Below are positions 1 to 8,165 of a DNA stretch of 64,000 bases, in pieces. The DNA lies in the NCBI GenBank assembly GCA_964601325.1, contig CAZRNA010000002.1, forward strand, positions 15,842 to 79,841, in the 5' to 3' direction. Below the pieces are notes generated by a model, which did no database searches, was not told the origin of the DNA, and worked only from the letters and a program-made list of their open reading frames with translations. Within the stretch, counting starts at the first letter, position 1. Every line of letters begins with the position of its first letter. A program made the translations under genes and the position numbers. Origin of the DNA: CAVPLU01 sp964601325. Its GTDB lineage: Archaea > Thermoproteota > Bathyarchaeia > 40CM-2-53-6.

Positions 1-104
1 ATGATGCGATAACCCAGCTGGACCTGAACCCAGTGATCGTTTATTCAGACGCAGTTTGCGCTGTCGACTCTCGGATCATTCTAAGCGAAACAGGAGATAT
101 CTAG
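1..104 (+). CDS. ADP-forming acyl-CoA synthetase, beta subunit (3' end only)
   Basis: The last 33 codons of a gene that begins outside the window. Reading from base 3, the peptide contains LDLNPVIVY followed by AVDSRIIL and ends at TAG 102-104. This matches the C-terminus of the ATP-grasp beta subunit of ADP-forming acetate/acyl-CoA synthetases, where the E/D-x-NP and VDARI elements close the ATP-grasp fold. One base separates the stop from the alpha-subunit ATG at 106, so the two subunits are translationally linked. Such enzymes make ATP from acyl-CoA, ADP and phosphate in the cytoplasm of many archaea. Only the tail is visible, so substrate preference cannot be judged. Confidence 0.8.
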   Translation, partial: DAITQLDLNPVIVYSDAVCAVDSRIILSETGDI

Positions 105-105
105 C

Positions 106-1560
106 ATGGACCTAGACCCCTTCTTCAAGCCCAAGTCCGTTGCGGTGATCGGAGCTTCCAGGGAACCCCGAAAGTTTGGCCATGTCATCTTCAAGAACTT
201 CGTGGAATCTGAATTCAAAGGGAAGGCGTATCCGGTCAACCCGAAAGCCGAGAGCATACTGGGTCTCAAGACATACCCTAGTGTGAAGGAAGTCCCATCT
301 GAATTGGATCTGGCAGTGATCGCAGTCCCAGCACCAATGGTTCCTCCTATAATCGATGAATGCTTGTCGAAGGATGTCAAAGCAGCAATAATAATCTCCG
401 GAGGATTCAAAGAGGCTGACGAGAAAGGAGAAGAACTTGAGCTTGAAATCAGGGAAAAGATCAGAGATAGCGGGCTAAGGATCATTGGTCCAAACTGCAT
501 AGGAGTATACGACCCAACAAGCCACATAGACACGCTGTTTCTGCCTCGATACAGGTTGAGACGACCGAAGCAAGGCCCAATAGCCTTCATATCGCAAAGT
601 GGCGCCTTCGGTTCCGCGGTACTCGACTGGGCCGCTTCTCAGGATATTGGGATCAGCAAATTCATCAGTATTGGAAACAAAATCGACGTGGATGAAGTTG
701 ACCTATTAGACTATCTAGTCGACGACTCGTTGACAAAGTGCATCACGGTTTATGTAGAAAGCATAAGCCGAGGCAGAGAGTTTCTCGAGGCATCGTCCAG
801 AGTCGCCAAGAATAAACCCTTGATCGTGTTGAAGGGAGGTGTGACGAACGAGGGAGCCAGCGCATCCCTATCCCACACGGGGTCTCTCGCAGGATCTGCA
901 AAGGTTTGTGCCGGGGCGTTCAAGCAGGCCGGGGTAGTACAAGCGCAAACTGTAGACGAACTGCTCGATTACGCGCGAACGCTCGCATATCAGCCGCTAC
1001 CTAAAGATCAGAAGGACATCGCCATAGTTACCAACGGAGGAGGATTCGGAGTAATAAGCACCGATGAGGCTTCAGGGCTCGGCCTTAAGTTGGCGAAATT
1101 CAATCCGGAGACCGTGAGAACTCTAAGGGAAAAGCTGCCGGAATACGCGACAGTGCATAACCCGTTAGACCTCGTAGGTGACGCTGACGTAGAGCGTTAC
1201 AGGTCGGCATTGGGCGCCGTTTCATCAGACCCGAACGTTGGAATAATCCTTGTAATCGTGCTTCTTCAAACATCCTTCATTGAATCTGACGTAGTTGACG
1301 CCATAACCGAATCCCAAGTAACCTACGGCAAGCCGACAGTCGTGTGCACTATTGGAGGGGAGTTCACTCAGATACTGGTCAAAATGCTGGAAGAGAATCG
1401 AATACCTTCGTACCCGACTCCTGAGAGAGCCGTTAACGCGATAAACGCTTTGATTCAGTACGCCAAAGCTCTTGAAGACATAAACAAGAAACAGCAATTG
1501 AACGAGCGCGGAACAGCACAGGCCGATCGAGTGACGAAACGGAACACAACTTGCCGTTGA
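106..1560 (+). CDS. acdA: ADP-forming acyl-CoA synthetase, alpha subunit
   Basis: 484 residues. The N-terminal CoA-binding Rossmann domain starts with SVAVIGASREPRKFG (about 10-25), followed by the two succinyl-CoA-synthetase-like domains. His257 lies in SHTGSLAGS, the position of the phosphohistidine that carries phosphate between subunits in the archaeal ACD family. A second glycine-rich element, VTNGGGFG, begins the third domain. The ATG at 106 is one base after the beta-subunit stop. The enzyme converts acyl-CoA, ADP and Pi to free acid, CoA and ATP, conserving energy from amino-acid or sugar fermentation. Whether it prefers acetyl-, aryl- or other acyl-CoA is not decidable from sequence. 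The last 25 residues are polar and probably disordered. Confidence 0.92.
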   Translation: MDLDPFFKPKSVAVIGASREPRKFGHVIFKNFVESEFKGKAYPVNPKAESILGLKTYPSVKEVPSELDLAVIAVPAPMVPPIIDECLSKDVKAAIIISGGFKEADEKGEELELEIREKIRDSGLRIIGPNCIGVYDPTSHIDTLFLPRYRLRRPKQGPIAFISQSGAFGSAVLDWAASQDIGISKFISIGNKIDVDEVDLLDYLVDDSLTKCITVYVESISRGREFLEASSRVAKNKPLIVLKGGVTNEGASASLSHTGSLAGSAKVCAGAFKQAGVVQAQTVDELLDYARTLAYQPLPKDQKDIAIVTNGGGFGVISTDEASGLGLKLAKFNPETVRTLREKLPEYATVHNPLDLVGDADVERYRSALGAVSSDPNVGIILVIVLLQTSFIESDVVDAITESQVTYGKPTVVCTIGGEFTQILVKMLEENRIPSYPTPERAVNAINALIQYAKALEDINKKQQLNERGTAQADRVTKRNTTCR

Positions 1561-1612
1561 CCCTCTCCCTCATGAAATCTTACGAGTGATCTGTTGACTC
1601 GGGGTACAGAAC

Positions 1613-2548
1613 CTGTCTACTCTCAATCGTTGTGATTCAAACCCGCTGATAGCACCGCGTCCGAGAAACGAGTGGGAAGAGAAGGCTACATTCAACCCCG
1701 GCGGAGTACTCGAGGGCCGTGTATTTCACCTGTTCTACCGGGCAGTCGCCACGAATGGTATTTCCTCCATAGGATACGCTGCTACAACCGCGGATATGAA
1801 GACAACCGAGAGGCCTGACCAGCCGATCCTTGCCCCAAGTGAGGCATGGGAGGAGCTTGGGTGCGAAGATGCGAGAATCACCAAGATCCAGAACACATAC
1901 TACGCATTGTACACCGCCTATTCGAGGAGAGGGCCAAGAATTGCCCTGGCATCGAGCTCCAATCTCAACAAGTTCACAAAAATAGGACTGGTCGGACCTG
2001 ATGTAGTCGACAAGGACGCCGTGCTGTTTCCTGAGACCATCAGAGGGGGCCTTGCTATGATTCATCGAATTGAGCCTTCAATGCAAATTGCGTATTTTGA
2101 CAATCCGCAATTCGAGAAACTCTCTGACCCGTCACTCAGATCTCAGTACTGGACAGAATATCTTCGCAATCTCGACGCACACACGATAATGAGGCCACAA
2201 GAGTGGTGGGAGAAGAGGAAGATAGGAATTGGCCCGCCCCCAATAAAAACGCCCGAAGGATGGCTAATGATCTATCATGGCGTTGACGACAACTATGTAT
2301 ACAGAGCTGGCGTGGCCCTGGCGGACCTAGATGACCCTCAGAAGATCTTGGCAAGATCGAGAACACCGATACTGGAGCCAAGGGAACCATACGAGAAGCA
2401 CGGGCTCGTGCCCGAAGTTGTGTTTCCGGAGGCCGCGATGGTCCTTGACAGTGATCTCTATGTCTTCTATGGCGCGGCCGACACAGTCTGCTGCGTTGCA
2501 ACAGCGTGCCTCGATGAGTTTCTTGAATGGCTTGTCCAGCAGCGCTAG
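1613..2548 (+). CDS. GH130 family beta-mannoside phosphorylase-like protein, no canonical start codon
   Basis: Glycoside hydrolase family 130. The region contains SNPLIAPR near the N-terminus, TFNPGG, LFYRAV, the EDARIT element (family EDPRIT, holding the general-acid Asp), MIYHG, AGVALADLDDP, PEVVFPE and VFYGAAD. Family members phosphorolyse beta-1,4 or beta-1,2 mannosides to mannose-1-phosphate in the cytosol; acceptor specificity is not visible. The first ATG in frame (1796) would delete about 55 conserved residues. The open frame extends to a TGA at 1595-1597 but holds no ATG, GTG or TTG, so CTG 1613 is the only near-canonical candidate unless there is a base error. With a PMM-like phosphatase and a GT4 glycosyltransferase downstream, a role in mannan or mannosyl-oligosaccharide turnover is likely. 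Confidence 0.8.
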   Translation: MSTLNRCDSNPLIAPRPRNEWEEKATFNPGGVLEGRVFHLFYRAVATNGISSIGYAATTADMKTTERPDQPILAPSEAWEELGCEDARITKIQNTYYALYTAYSRRGPRIALASSSNLNKFTKIGLVGPDVVDKDAVLFPETIRGGLAMIHRIEPSMQIAYFDNPQFEKLSDPSLRSQYWTEYLRNLDAHTIMRPQEWWEKRKIGIGPPPIKTPEGWLMIYHGVDDNYVYRAGVALADLDDPQKILARSRTPILEPREPYEKHGLVPEVVFPEAAMVLDSDLYVFYGAADTVCCVATACLDEFLEWLVQQR

Positions 2549-2811
2549 AAACTCGCAGCCTATTCTTCTCGAGGTCCATCGACGGAAGCCGCCTCGAATG
2601 CCGATCCCGCCTCTGTCAGCAGCTGATCGGACTGGCCATCTATGATTCGACCGGAATCAACATATCGCCTCTGAATTCCACACCTATCACAAACCTCGAT
2701 GATGCCCTAGCCGGCAGCTTCTGAGCTCCAAGCTGAAGTCCAGCGGATCGTTGCAGGCAAGGAGAAGCAAACTAAAGAGGCAATGCTGCAGCTTGTTTAT
2801 GCGAGCTTCGA

Positions 2812-3255
2812 TTGAATGTCGGCCACGTGATGAATAGAGAGGTTGTTTCAATAGATTCAGATGTCAGCGTGAAGGCTGCAGCAAGCAAAATGGCTCAACA
2901 TCGGGTAGGATGTTTGATCGTAACCGAGAAGGGCAAGCCAGTAGGCATGATTACAGAGACAGATATGCTGTCAAGGGTTCTAGCGCTGGCTAGAAATGCT
3001 GAATCAACGAAGGTCAAGACCGTTATGTCGGAGCCTCTGATATGCGGAAACCCCGACATGGATTTCATCGAGGCTACAAAGCTGATGATCAATAAGGCGA
3101 TCAAGAAGCTTCCTATCATTCAGGGCGAACAGCTTGTTGGGATCCTGACAATAACAGATGCCGTTGCGGTTCATCCAGGGATGCACGAGTTCATCGAAGA
3201 GGAAGCGAAAGGAAACGTCCCTAAGACATTCATGAAGAGACTGCGGAAAAGATAG
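2812..3255 (+). CDS. CBS-pair protein
   Basis: 147 residues made of two CBS motifs, about 1-60 and 68-125. Each shows the usual pattern: VMNREVVSID then GCLIVTEKGKPVGMITETDML in the first, VMSEPLICG then KKLPIIQGEQLVGILTITD in the second. A short basic tail (KTFMKRLRKR) follows. Stand-alone CBS pairs bind adenine nucleotides and act as energy sensors on partner proteins. TTG 2812 was taken as start; ATG 2830 would cut into the first beta-strand region. It sits between the GH130 gene and phosphofructokinase, on the same strand, so those enzymes are plausible partners. No ligand-specific residues can be assigned. Confidence 0.8.
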   Translation: MNVGHVMNREVVSIDSDVSVKAAASKMAQHRVGCLIVTEKGKPVGMITETDMLSRVLALARNAESTKVKTVMSEPLICGNPDMDFIEATKLMINKAIKKLPIIQGEQLVGILTITDAVAVHPGMHEFIEEEAKGNVPKTFMKRLRKR

Positions 3256-3305
3256 CGCCATATTTGTTCGTTCTGACCCGATCTTGACTGTTTTGCCCAA
3301 CTACT

Positions 3306-4346
3306 ATGTTGCCGCATGAAGTCAGCCTTATCTCTGTTGATTTGTCCTATTCCTACACGACATTCGAATTGGAGAAGAGACGGTTGAGGAAAATAGGCGT
3401 CGTCACAAGTGGCGGAGATGCACCTGGCATGAATGCTGCTATCCGAGCCGTTGTCCGCATCGCCTATTCAAAGAAGCTTCAAGTTCTGGGTTTCAGGAGA
3501 GGCTGGGAAGGCTTGATCACAAACACATTTACCGCCTTGACGCCTCGATCGGTCGGCGGCATAATACAACTAGGCGGCACAATCCTCCACACATCAAGAT
3601 GCCCAGAGTTCAGAAAGAGAGAAGGAATCAGGAAAGCCGCCGAGACTCTCGGATTGAATCATATTGACGGACTCGTAGTCATCGGCGGTAACGGCTCCTT
3701 CAAGGGCGCTCTGCGGCTAAGCGCGTACACAGACATCATGTTGGTCGGAATTCCTGCATCAATTGACAACGATGTTTCTGGCACAGAGGAAACCATAGGT
3801 TTCGACACGGCCGCAAATACAGCACTCGCTGAGATCGATAAGATCCGAGACACAGCAGTTTCCCATGAGAGAGTATTCATGATTGAGGTGATGGGACGAG
3901 AAAGGGGCTTCCTCGCACTTGAGGTCGGGCTCACTGCTGGCGCAGAAATCATTCTAGTACCAGAAGTGAAATATCGAGAGGAGAACCTCTTCGAGACTAT
4001 AAGAGAAAACAGGGCCAAAGGAAAGAAGTCGGCCTTGATCGTGGCAGCTGAAGGAATAGGAGACACCCATTTGCTTGCAGGACAGATCCAGCGAAACACA
4101 AAGGCGGAGGTTAGACTGAGCATCATAGGTTATGCTCAAAGAGGCGGCAGCCCCACAACAAGGAGCCGGCTCTTAGCGAGCTTGTTCGCAGAAAAAGCAG
4201 TAGAAGTGCTGTCAGGCGAGGAGGGCAACAGAGTAGTCGGACTGCGGAACGGCAGGATTGAAAGCGTCGAGCTCCAGAAATCATGTGAGACCGAGAAGAC
4301 TTTGGATCCAACGCTGCTTGAACTGGCCGCCGTGCTTGCAACATGA
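3306..4346 (+). CDS. pfkA: 6-phosphofructokinase family (ATP-type) kinase
   Basis: 346 residues, full family length. Motifs in order: TSGGDAPG (nucleotide loop, 34-41), GGNGS (127-131), PASIDND (150-156, catalytic Asp154), MGRERGF and QRGGSP. It should phosphorylate fructose-6-phosphate in glycolysis. The Gly in GGNGS where PPi enzymes have Asp argues for ATP as donor. The usual Mg-binding Asp of GGDGS is Asn here, and the usual Thr of PGTIDND is Ser. ATG 3306 gives a 28-residue extension not seen in typical family members. TTG 3384, with GGAG about 10 bases before it, would begin exactly at the family N-terminus and is a strong alternative. Neighbouring CBS and sugar genes support a role in hexose catabolism. 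Confidence 0.9.
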   Translation: MLPHEVSLISVDLSYSYTTFELEKRRLRKIGVVTSGGDAPGMNAAIRAVVRIAYSKKLQVLGFRRGWEGLITNTFTALTPRSVGGIIQLGGTILHTSRCPEFRKREGIRKAAETLGLNHIDGLVVIGGNGSFKGALRLSAYTDIMLVGIPASIDNDVSGTEETIGFDTAANTALAEIDKIRDTAVSHERVFMIEVMGRERGFLALEVGLTAGAEIILVPEVKYREENLFETIRENRAKGKKSALIVAAEGIGDTHLLAGQIQRNTKAEVRLSIIGYAQRGGSPTTRSRLLASLFAEKAVEVLSGEEGNRVVGLRNGRIESVELQKSCETEKTLDPTLLELAAVLAT

Positions 4347-4517
4347 ACATTCTGGGAAACACCGAGCCAAGCTGCGTTGGCTCTCGCGACTAGTTTCGGC
4401 CGCGTTTGTTCTGAATGATGTCGTCTAGATCATGCTTGGAAAGCGGCTAAGGACGGCACCAGCTCATAGGTCAGGGACGCGTACAATACCCAGCGCTCTA
4501 GCTAACCATGCAGGCGA

Positions 4518-5303
4518 CTAATTCACCTGGGCGGTTCGGATCATTCTTCGCATCAATTTCTTGGTTTCCATTGGGCCCGAAACCGATAGGCACCTAACAC
4601 CGGTGCTCCTCATGATGTAGTCGTTCCCGCCTCTAAACAGGGCGTCCCCAACAAACAGCATAGCCTCATGTTCTAAACGGAGGCGTTCTTCCAACTTCTT
4701 GACGCACAGTGTTTTGTTCACGCCCTTTTTGGTAACGTCGATCGAGGTGGTTCCGCCAATAGTTATCTCGAAGTCGGGCAATTTCGTCTTCAGGAGCCTT
4801 CTAATCCTCAGACGCTTTTCCCGATTAGGATCCCATTTCCGCTTGAGACGCAACGGAGCCTTCTGACCCAGAGCGGAGAATGTGAGCTGGCTCCCTCTGT
4901 TCTCAAAAACCGGTCCGTATGTCTTTCTTGGATGGACATAGCTGATTTCCGCAAAGACTATTTCGAATGACCCCACTATTCTCCTGACGGCGTGTTCTGA
5001 CAGAAGATTGCTGTATGCCAAAGAGAAACGTCCGCGTCTTCTGTCATAATAGTAACCGCTGGCCGAACAGGTGGGAAACAAATACAAGTTCCACAGATTA
5101 GCGCTCTTTGGCAGTCCACTCAGAAACTGATTTTCTAACTGTTGAAAAGAACAGCCTGAGGTCACTGCAACGTATCTTATTCGGAGCATTTGGGAAATCA
5201 GCGCAGCCATTCCCTTGTCGATGTTGGACTTGCTCTTGGTTAGAGTGCCATCAAGATCGAAAATTACTATCTTCTTTCCCGCTATGGAATTAGCGCCGTT
5301 CAA
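4518..5303 (-). CDS. HAD family IIB phosphatase, phosphomannomutase-like
   Basis: 261 residues. HAD motif I is FDLDGTLTKSK (nucleophile and acid Asp), motif II is VTSG, and motif IV is GDALFRGGND. The cap has SQLTFSALGQ and TTSIDVTKKGVNK, which resemble the cap of eukaryote-type phosphomannomutases, so the substrate is probably a hexose phosphate such as mannose-1/6-phosphate. Phosphomutase versus phosphatase activity cannot be decided. The start is TTG 5303-5301. It overlaps a TGA (5302-5300) that ends an open frame continuous with the C-terminus of the upstream glycosyltransferase, a typical coupled stop/start. It therefore looks like the second gene of a two-gene unit. Confidence 0.75.
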   Translation of the reverse strand: MNGANSIAGKKIVIFDLDGTLTKSKSNIDKGMAALISQMLRIRYVAVTSGCSFQQLENQFLSGLPKSANLWNLYLFPTCSASGYYYDRRRGRFSLAYSNLLSEHAVRRIVGSFEIVFAEISYVHPRKTYGPVFENRGSQLTFSALGQKAPLRLKRKWDPNREKRLRIRRLLKTKLPDFEITIGGTTSIDVTKKGVNKTLCVKKLEERLRLEHEAMLFVGDALFRGGNDYIMRSTGVRCLSVSGPMETKKLMRRMIRTAQVN

Positions 5304-5400
5304 GGTCTAACGCCCTTCGCCTCTTCATTCTGCATTGTCGATTTGATTATGTCCGCATACTGGTCAGCTAGCTTCGTCCTTCCCGCTTCCTCTCCATACT

Positions 5401-7020
5401 TTAGAGACCTAGGGCGCGGTAGAATGTGCTGACATACCTCATTGCTACGTTTGGCCATATCATGGGTCTGCTATACTCGTAGGCCATCCTAGCGTATCTC
5501 TGGCGAGTCTGATCGTCATCGAGCAGTCTATTCACGCATCTAGCGATAGACGCGGAATCCTTGAACTCACATTGCAGGGCTGCACCACTAGAAATCGGCT
5601 CTTCTGCATGAAGAAAAGGGGTTGTAACGATGGGTTTACCTGTGCTCAGAGCATACGAAAGCGTTCCACTGCTGACCTGTTCTCGATTCGGGTAGGGAAT
5701 AACGTAGATGTCGGTCGCTTGAAGGTAGCTGATCAACTCGTTTTCCGTCAGAAATCGATTCACGAACCTGACGTTATTCTCGACCCCGAGAGACTGAACT
5801 TGATCAAGTAGAAGCCCGCGATACGTTTCACCTTCACGCTTCCTGACCTCCGGGTGGGTTTCGCCGATCACAAGGTACAGGATGTCGGGGTGCTCTCTTA
5901 GCATCTCCGGGAGCGCCTGGATTGCGTATTCTATTCCCTTTCCGCGACTTAACAATCCAAAAGTCGATACCACGACTCGACCTTTCAACCCTACCCTTTG
6001 TTTCATCACCGCGGTTCCTATGAATGGGACATTCGGGCATCCGTGAGGTATGTACCGGATCTTGTCCGAATATCTTCCATAGATTTGCTCGAGTATTCTC
6101 GTGCCAACCTTTGCCATCACAATTACGAGGTCGCTGTGTTCAAGAACTCGTCCGAGTACCCTTCTCGCGTCGGGAGCAGGCTCTTCAAGAACCGTGTGCA
6201 GAGTCGTCACAACGGGTTTCTCAATTCTTTCCAGAAGCTGAATGACGTACTCGCCCCATTCTCCACCGAATATGCCGTACTCATGCTGCAGATTCACAAC
6301 ATCTACGTCGGAAGCATTGATGTACTGAGCGGCCTTCTCGTAGGATTGAATGTCCTGAACATCAATCTGAGATTTCACCCGAAATCCATAGCCATAGTGT
6401 CCCCCTCTATCGTTCACCGCAACAACGATGGGGGAAGTCACGGCTCGTGCACAAAACCAAGAGACGGCATCAACAAGATGCCTCGTGTACGTCGCTATGC
6501 CGCACTCGCGGGGGGGATACGTGCTCACATACGCGACTCTTATCCTGTGGAATCGAGAATCACCTATGGTTTCAGGCAGACCACGGCCTTTCATCATGTA
6601 CTGACCGTAGACGATCTCCAACAGTCTCTTTGCTGTCGTGAGGCCAACCACGGCACCGTCTCGTGTTATGATCAGTCTTCTGATATTGTACCTATGCAGC
6701 ATTTCCAAGGCGTTTCTTATTGTTCGCTCAGCTTCAATCGTCACAGGAGGTTTTGACATCATATCCTTGACAAGCATCAGCTCGAGGTTCTTCCCCGGCT
6801 TGAGAGCTCTCTGGAGCAGGTCCTTCTCAGTGACTACTCCGACAGGTCGGTTGTTCTCAACGACTACTACAAGTCCAACATTTCGCCTCGTCATCAAATC
6901 CATTACTATCGAGGCGGGCTCTTGAGAAGAAACGGCGGGCGGCGCAGGCCTCATGTTTGTTTCTACAGGTAGGCTGAGAATCTCTTCCGAGTATGAGCCT
7001 GCTTCAGCCATATTTTTCAT
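5401..7020 (-). CDS. CBS-pair / GT4 glycosyltransferase fusion, probably frameshifted at its 3' end
   Basis: 539 residues. Residues about 20-150 form a CBS pair (VVVENNRPVGVVTEKDLL; RRLIITRDGAVVGLTTAKRLL). From about 165 a GT-B glycosyltransferase of the GT4 group follows, with VAYVSTYPPRECGIATYT at its start, LQHEYGIFGGEW, IPHGCPNV, TFGLLSRGKGIEYAIQALP and IPYPNREQVSSGTLSYALSTGKP around the E-x7-E donor-sugar region. The fusion suggests glycosyl transfer gated by adenine nucleotides. TAA 5403-5401 ends the frame, but the -1 frame continues with SLKYGEEAGRTKLADQ and stops at a TGA overlapping the HAD start. One missing base near 5403-5410 would give 573 residues. Donor and acceptor are unknown; the neighbours suggest mannose or glucose. 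Confidence 0.85.
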   Translation of the reverse strand: MKNMAEAGSYSEEILSLPVETNMRPAPPAVSSQEPASIVMDLMTRRNVGLVVVVENNRPVGVVTEKDLLQRALKPGKNLELMLVKDMMSKPPVTIEAERTIRNALEMLHRYNIRRLIITRDGAVVGLTTAKRLLEIVYGQYMMKGRGLPETIGDSRFHRIRVAYVSTYPPRECGIATYTRHLVDAVSWFCARAVTSPIVVAVNDRGGHYGYGFRVKSQIDVQDIQSYEKAAQYINASDVDVVNLQHEYGIFGGEWGEYVIQLLERIEKPVVTTLHTVLEEPAPDARRVLGRVLEHSDLVIVMAKVGTRILEQIYGRYSDKIRYIPHGCPNVPFIGTAVMKQRVGLKGRVVVSTFGLLSRGKGIEYAIQALPEMLREHPDILYLVIGETHPEVRKREGETYRGLLLDQVQSLGVENNVRFVNRFLTENELISYLQATDIYVIPYPNREQVSSGTLSYALSTGKPIVTTPFLHAEEPISSGAALQCEFKDSASIARCVNRLLDDDQTRQRYARMAYEYSRPMIWPNVAMRYVSTFYRALGL

Positions 7021-7195
7021 CTACATCGTGAAGGATCTTGCCATTTATCTTAGTAGCCAAGGGGATGATAGTGGATGAGTCAGAGTCGACCCACGAGTGA
7101 TGATAATAACGAACATGCTGTCGAAATATGGCATCATCGGTTCGAACAATGCCCCGCAAATCTGTACGTAGGCGCACAAGTAGGCGTTTGCTGCT

Positions 7196-7975
7196 TCAAC
7201 CAGGCTCCTTGTGGATGATTATTCGGGCAACGTTGGGGTAGGCGTTTCTTATTGCTTTCTCAAGTTTGTCGGAGAATTCTTGGGCCTCTCTTACGCTAAG
7301 CTTAGGATCGAATCGGCTTTGAAGGACAATGTCCAGATTGTTGCCAATCTTGCGAACCTTGACTCCATCAATGCCTATGATCTTCGGGAAGCGTCTCGCG
7401 ACATGAACGATATACCATTTTAGTTCAGTATCCGCTCCCGTGGCCTCGCGGGAGACGCGGTCTAAGGCAGATTCTGCGTGAACGGTTATCTCTGATATGG
7501 CTGGATTGGAAGCTTTCATCCTCTTTTTGATCTCTTCTGAGATGCTGTGCGCTTGTTTCACATTCGTGTTTGCGCCTACCTCCAGCTGAAGGTCGACAAC
7601 CAGATTCCCGTTGACTTCCTGGAGGTGGATGTTGCTGACCCCTCTCGTCCCTGGTACGCCTTCAGCGATCTTCTTGATAAGGTTCCACATGTTCTCCAGA
7701 TTGCTTTCTGACGGTTCAGTGCGAATTATGACTCTCGCATCGGGTACAAGCTTCTTCACTTTCCCCTCTATCTTGAGAGCGATTCTGTGCACGTTCTCTA
7801 ATCGGAGATTACTATCAACTGAGATCGGGAGCACGACACGAATCCGTTTCCCGGTTATGCGGACAAGCGGTTGACGGCAGTTTCTGACCCCTTCTATCGC
7901 TTTTACGTTTCTCATAATAGCGTATGCGATCTCTTTCTCCGAACGTTCCACCAACGGGATTGGCAGTCTCGACAC
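7196..7975 (-). CDS. Soluble protein of three tandem CDF C-terminal (ZT-dimer-like) domains
   Basis: 259 residues with no membrane segment. Three repeats of about 80 residues can be lined up. Each has a V-x-G/I-V-x-x-x element (EGVRNCRQP, RGVSNIHLQEV, DGVKVRKIG), a hydrophobic strand, an amphipathic helix (NVHRIALKIEGKVKK; KQAHSISEEIKKRMK; REAQEFSDKLEKAIR) and a closing strand ending in I-x-x-E-P or similar (RVIIRTEP, EITVHAES, RIIIHKEP). This is the fold of the cytosolic dimerisation domain of cation diffusion facilitators, which in transporters binds Zn, Co or Fe. Here it stands without the transporter. It could be a metal sensor, a metallochaperone or a scaffold; few obvious metal ligands remain. 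The function is unknown. Confidence 0.7.
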   Translation of the reverse strand: MSRLPIPLVERSEKEIAYAIMRNVKAIEGVRNCRQPLVRITGKRIRVVLPISVDSNLRLENVHRIALKIEGKVKKLVPDARVIIRTEPSESNLENMWNLIKKIAEGVPGTRGVSNIHLQEVNGNLVVDLQLEVGANTNVKQAHSISEEIKKRMKASNPAISEITVHAESALDRVSREATGADTELKWYIVHVARRFPKIIGIDGVKVRKIGNNLDIVLQSRFDPKLSVREAQEFSDKLEKAIRNAYPNVARIIIHKEPG

Positions 7976-8165
7976 CTACTTATGATCATGTTCTACTGGG
8001 TCCTGACTTACAATTTAATAGCGATGTACGGCGTCTCGGTTTGGGTGAGAAACTCGGTTCGGTTCGTGAGAACCCGTCTTGAAATACTATGCCTTCTGCG
8101 GCCGAGTCCATTCCTGCGGGAGTAATTGTGCGATATATCGTGGAGAATAGCCTTGTGGACGAAGC

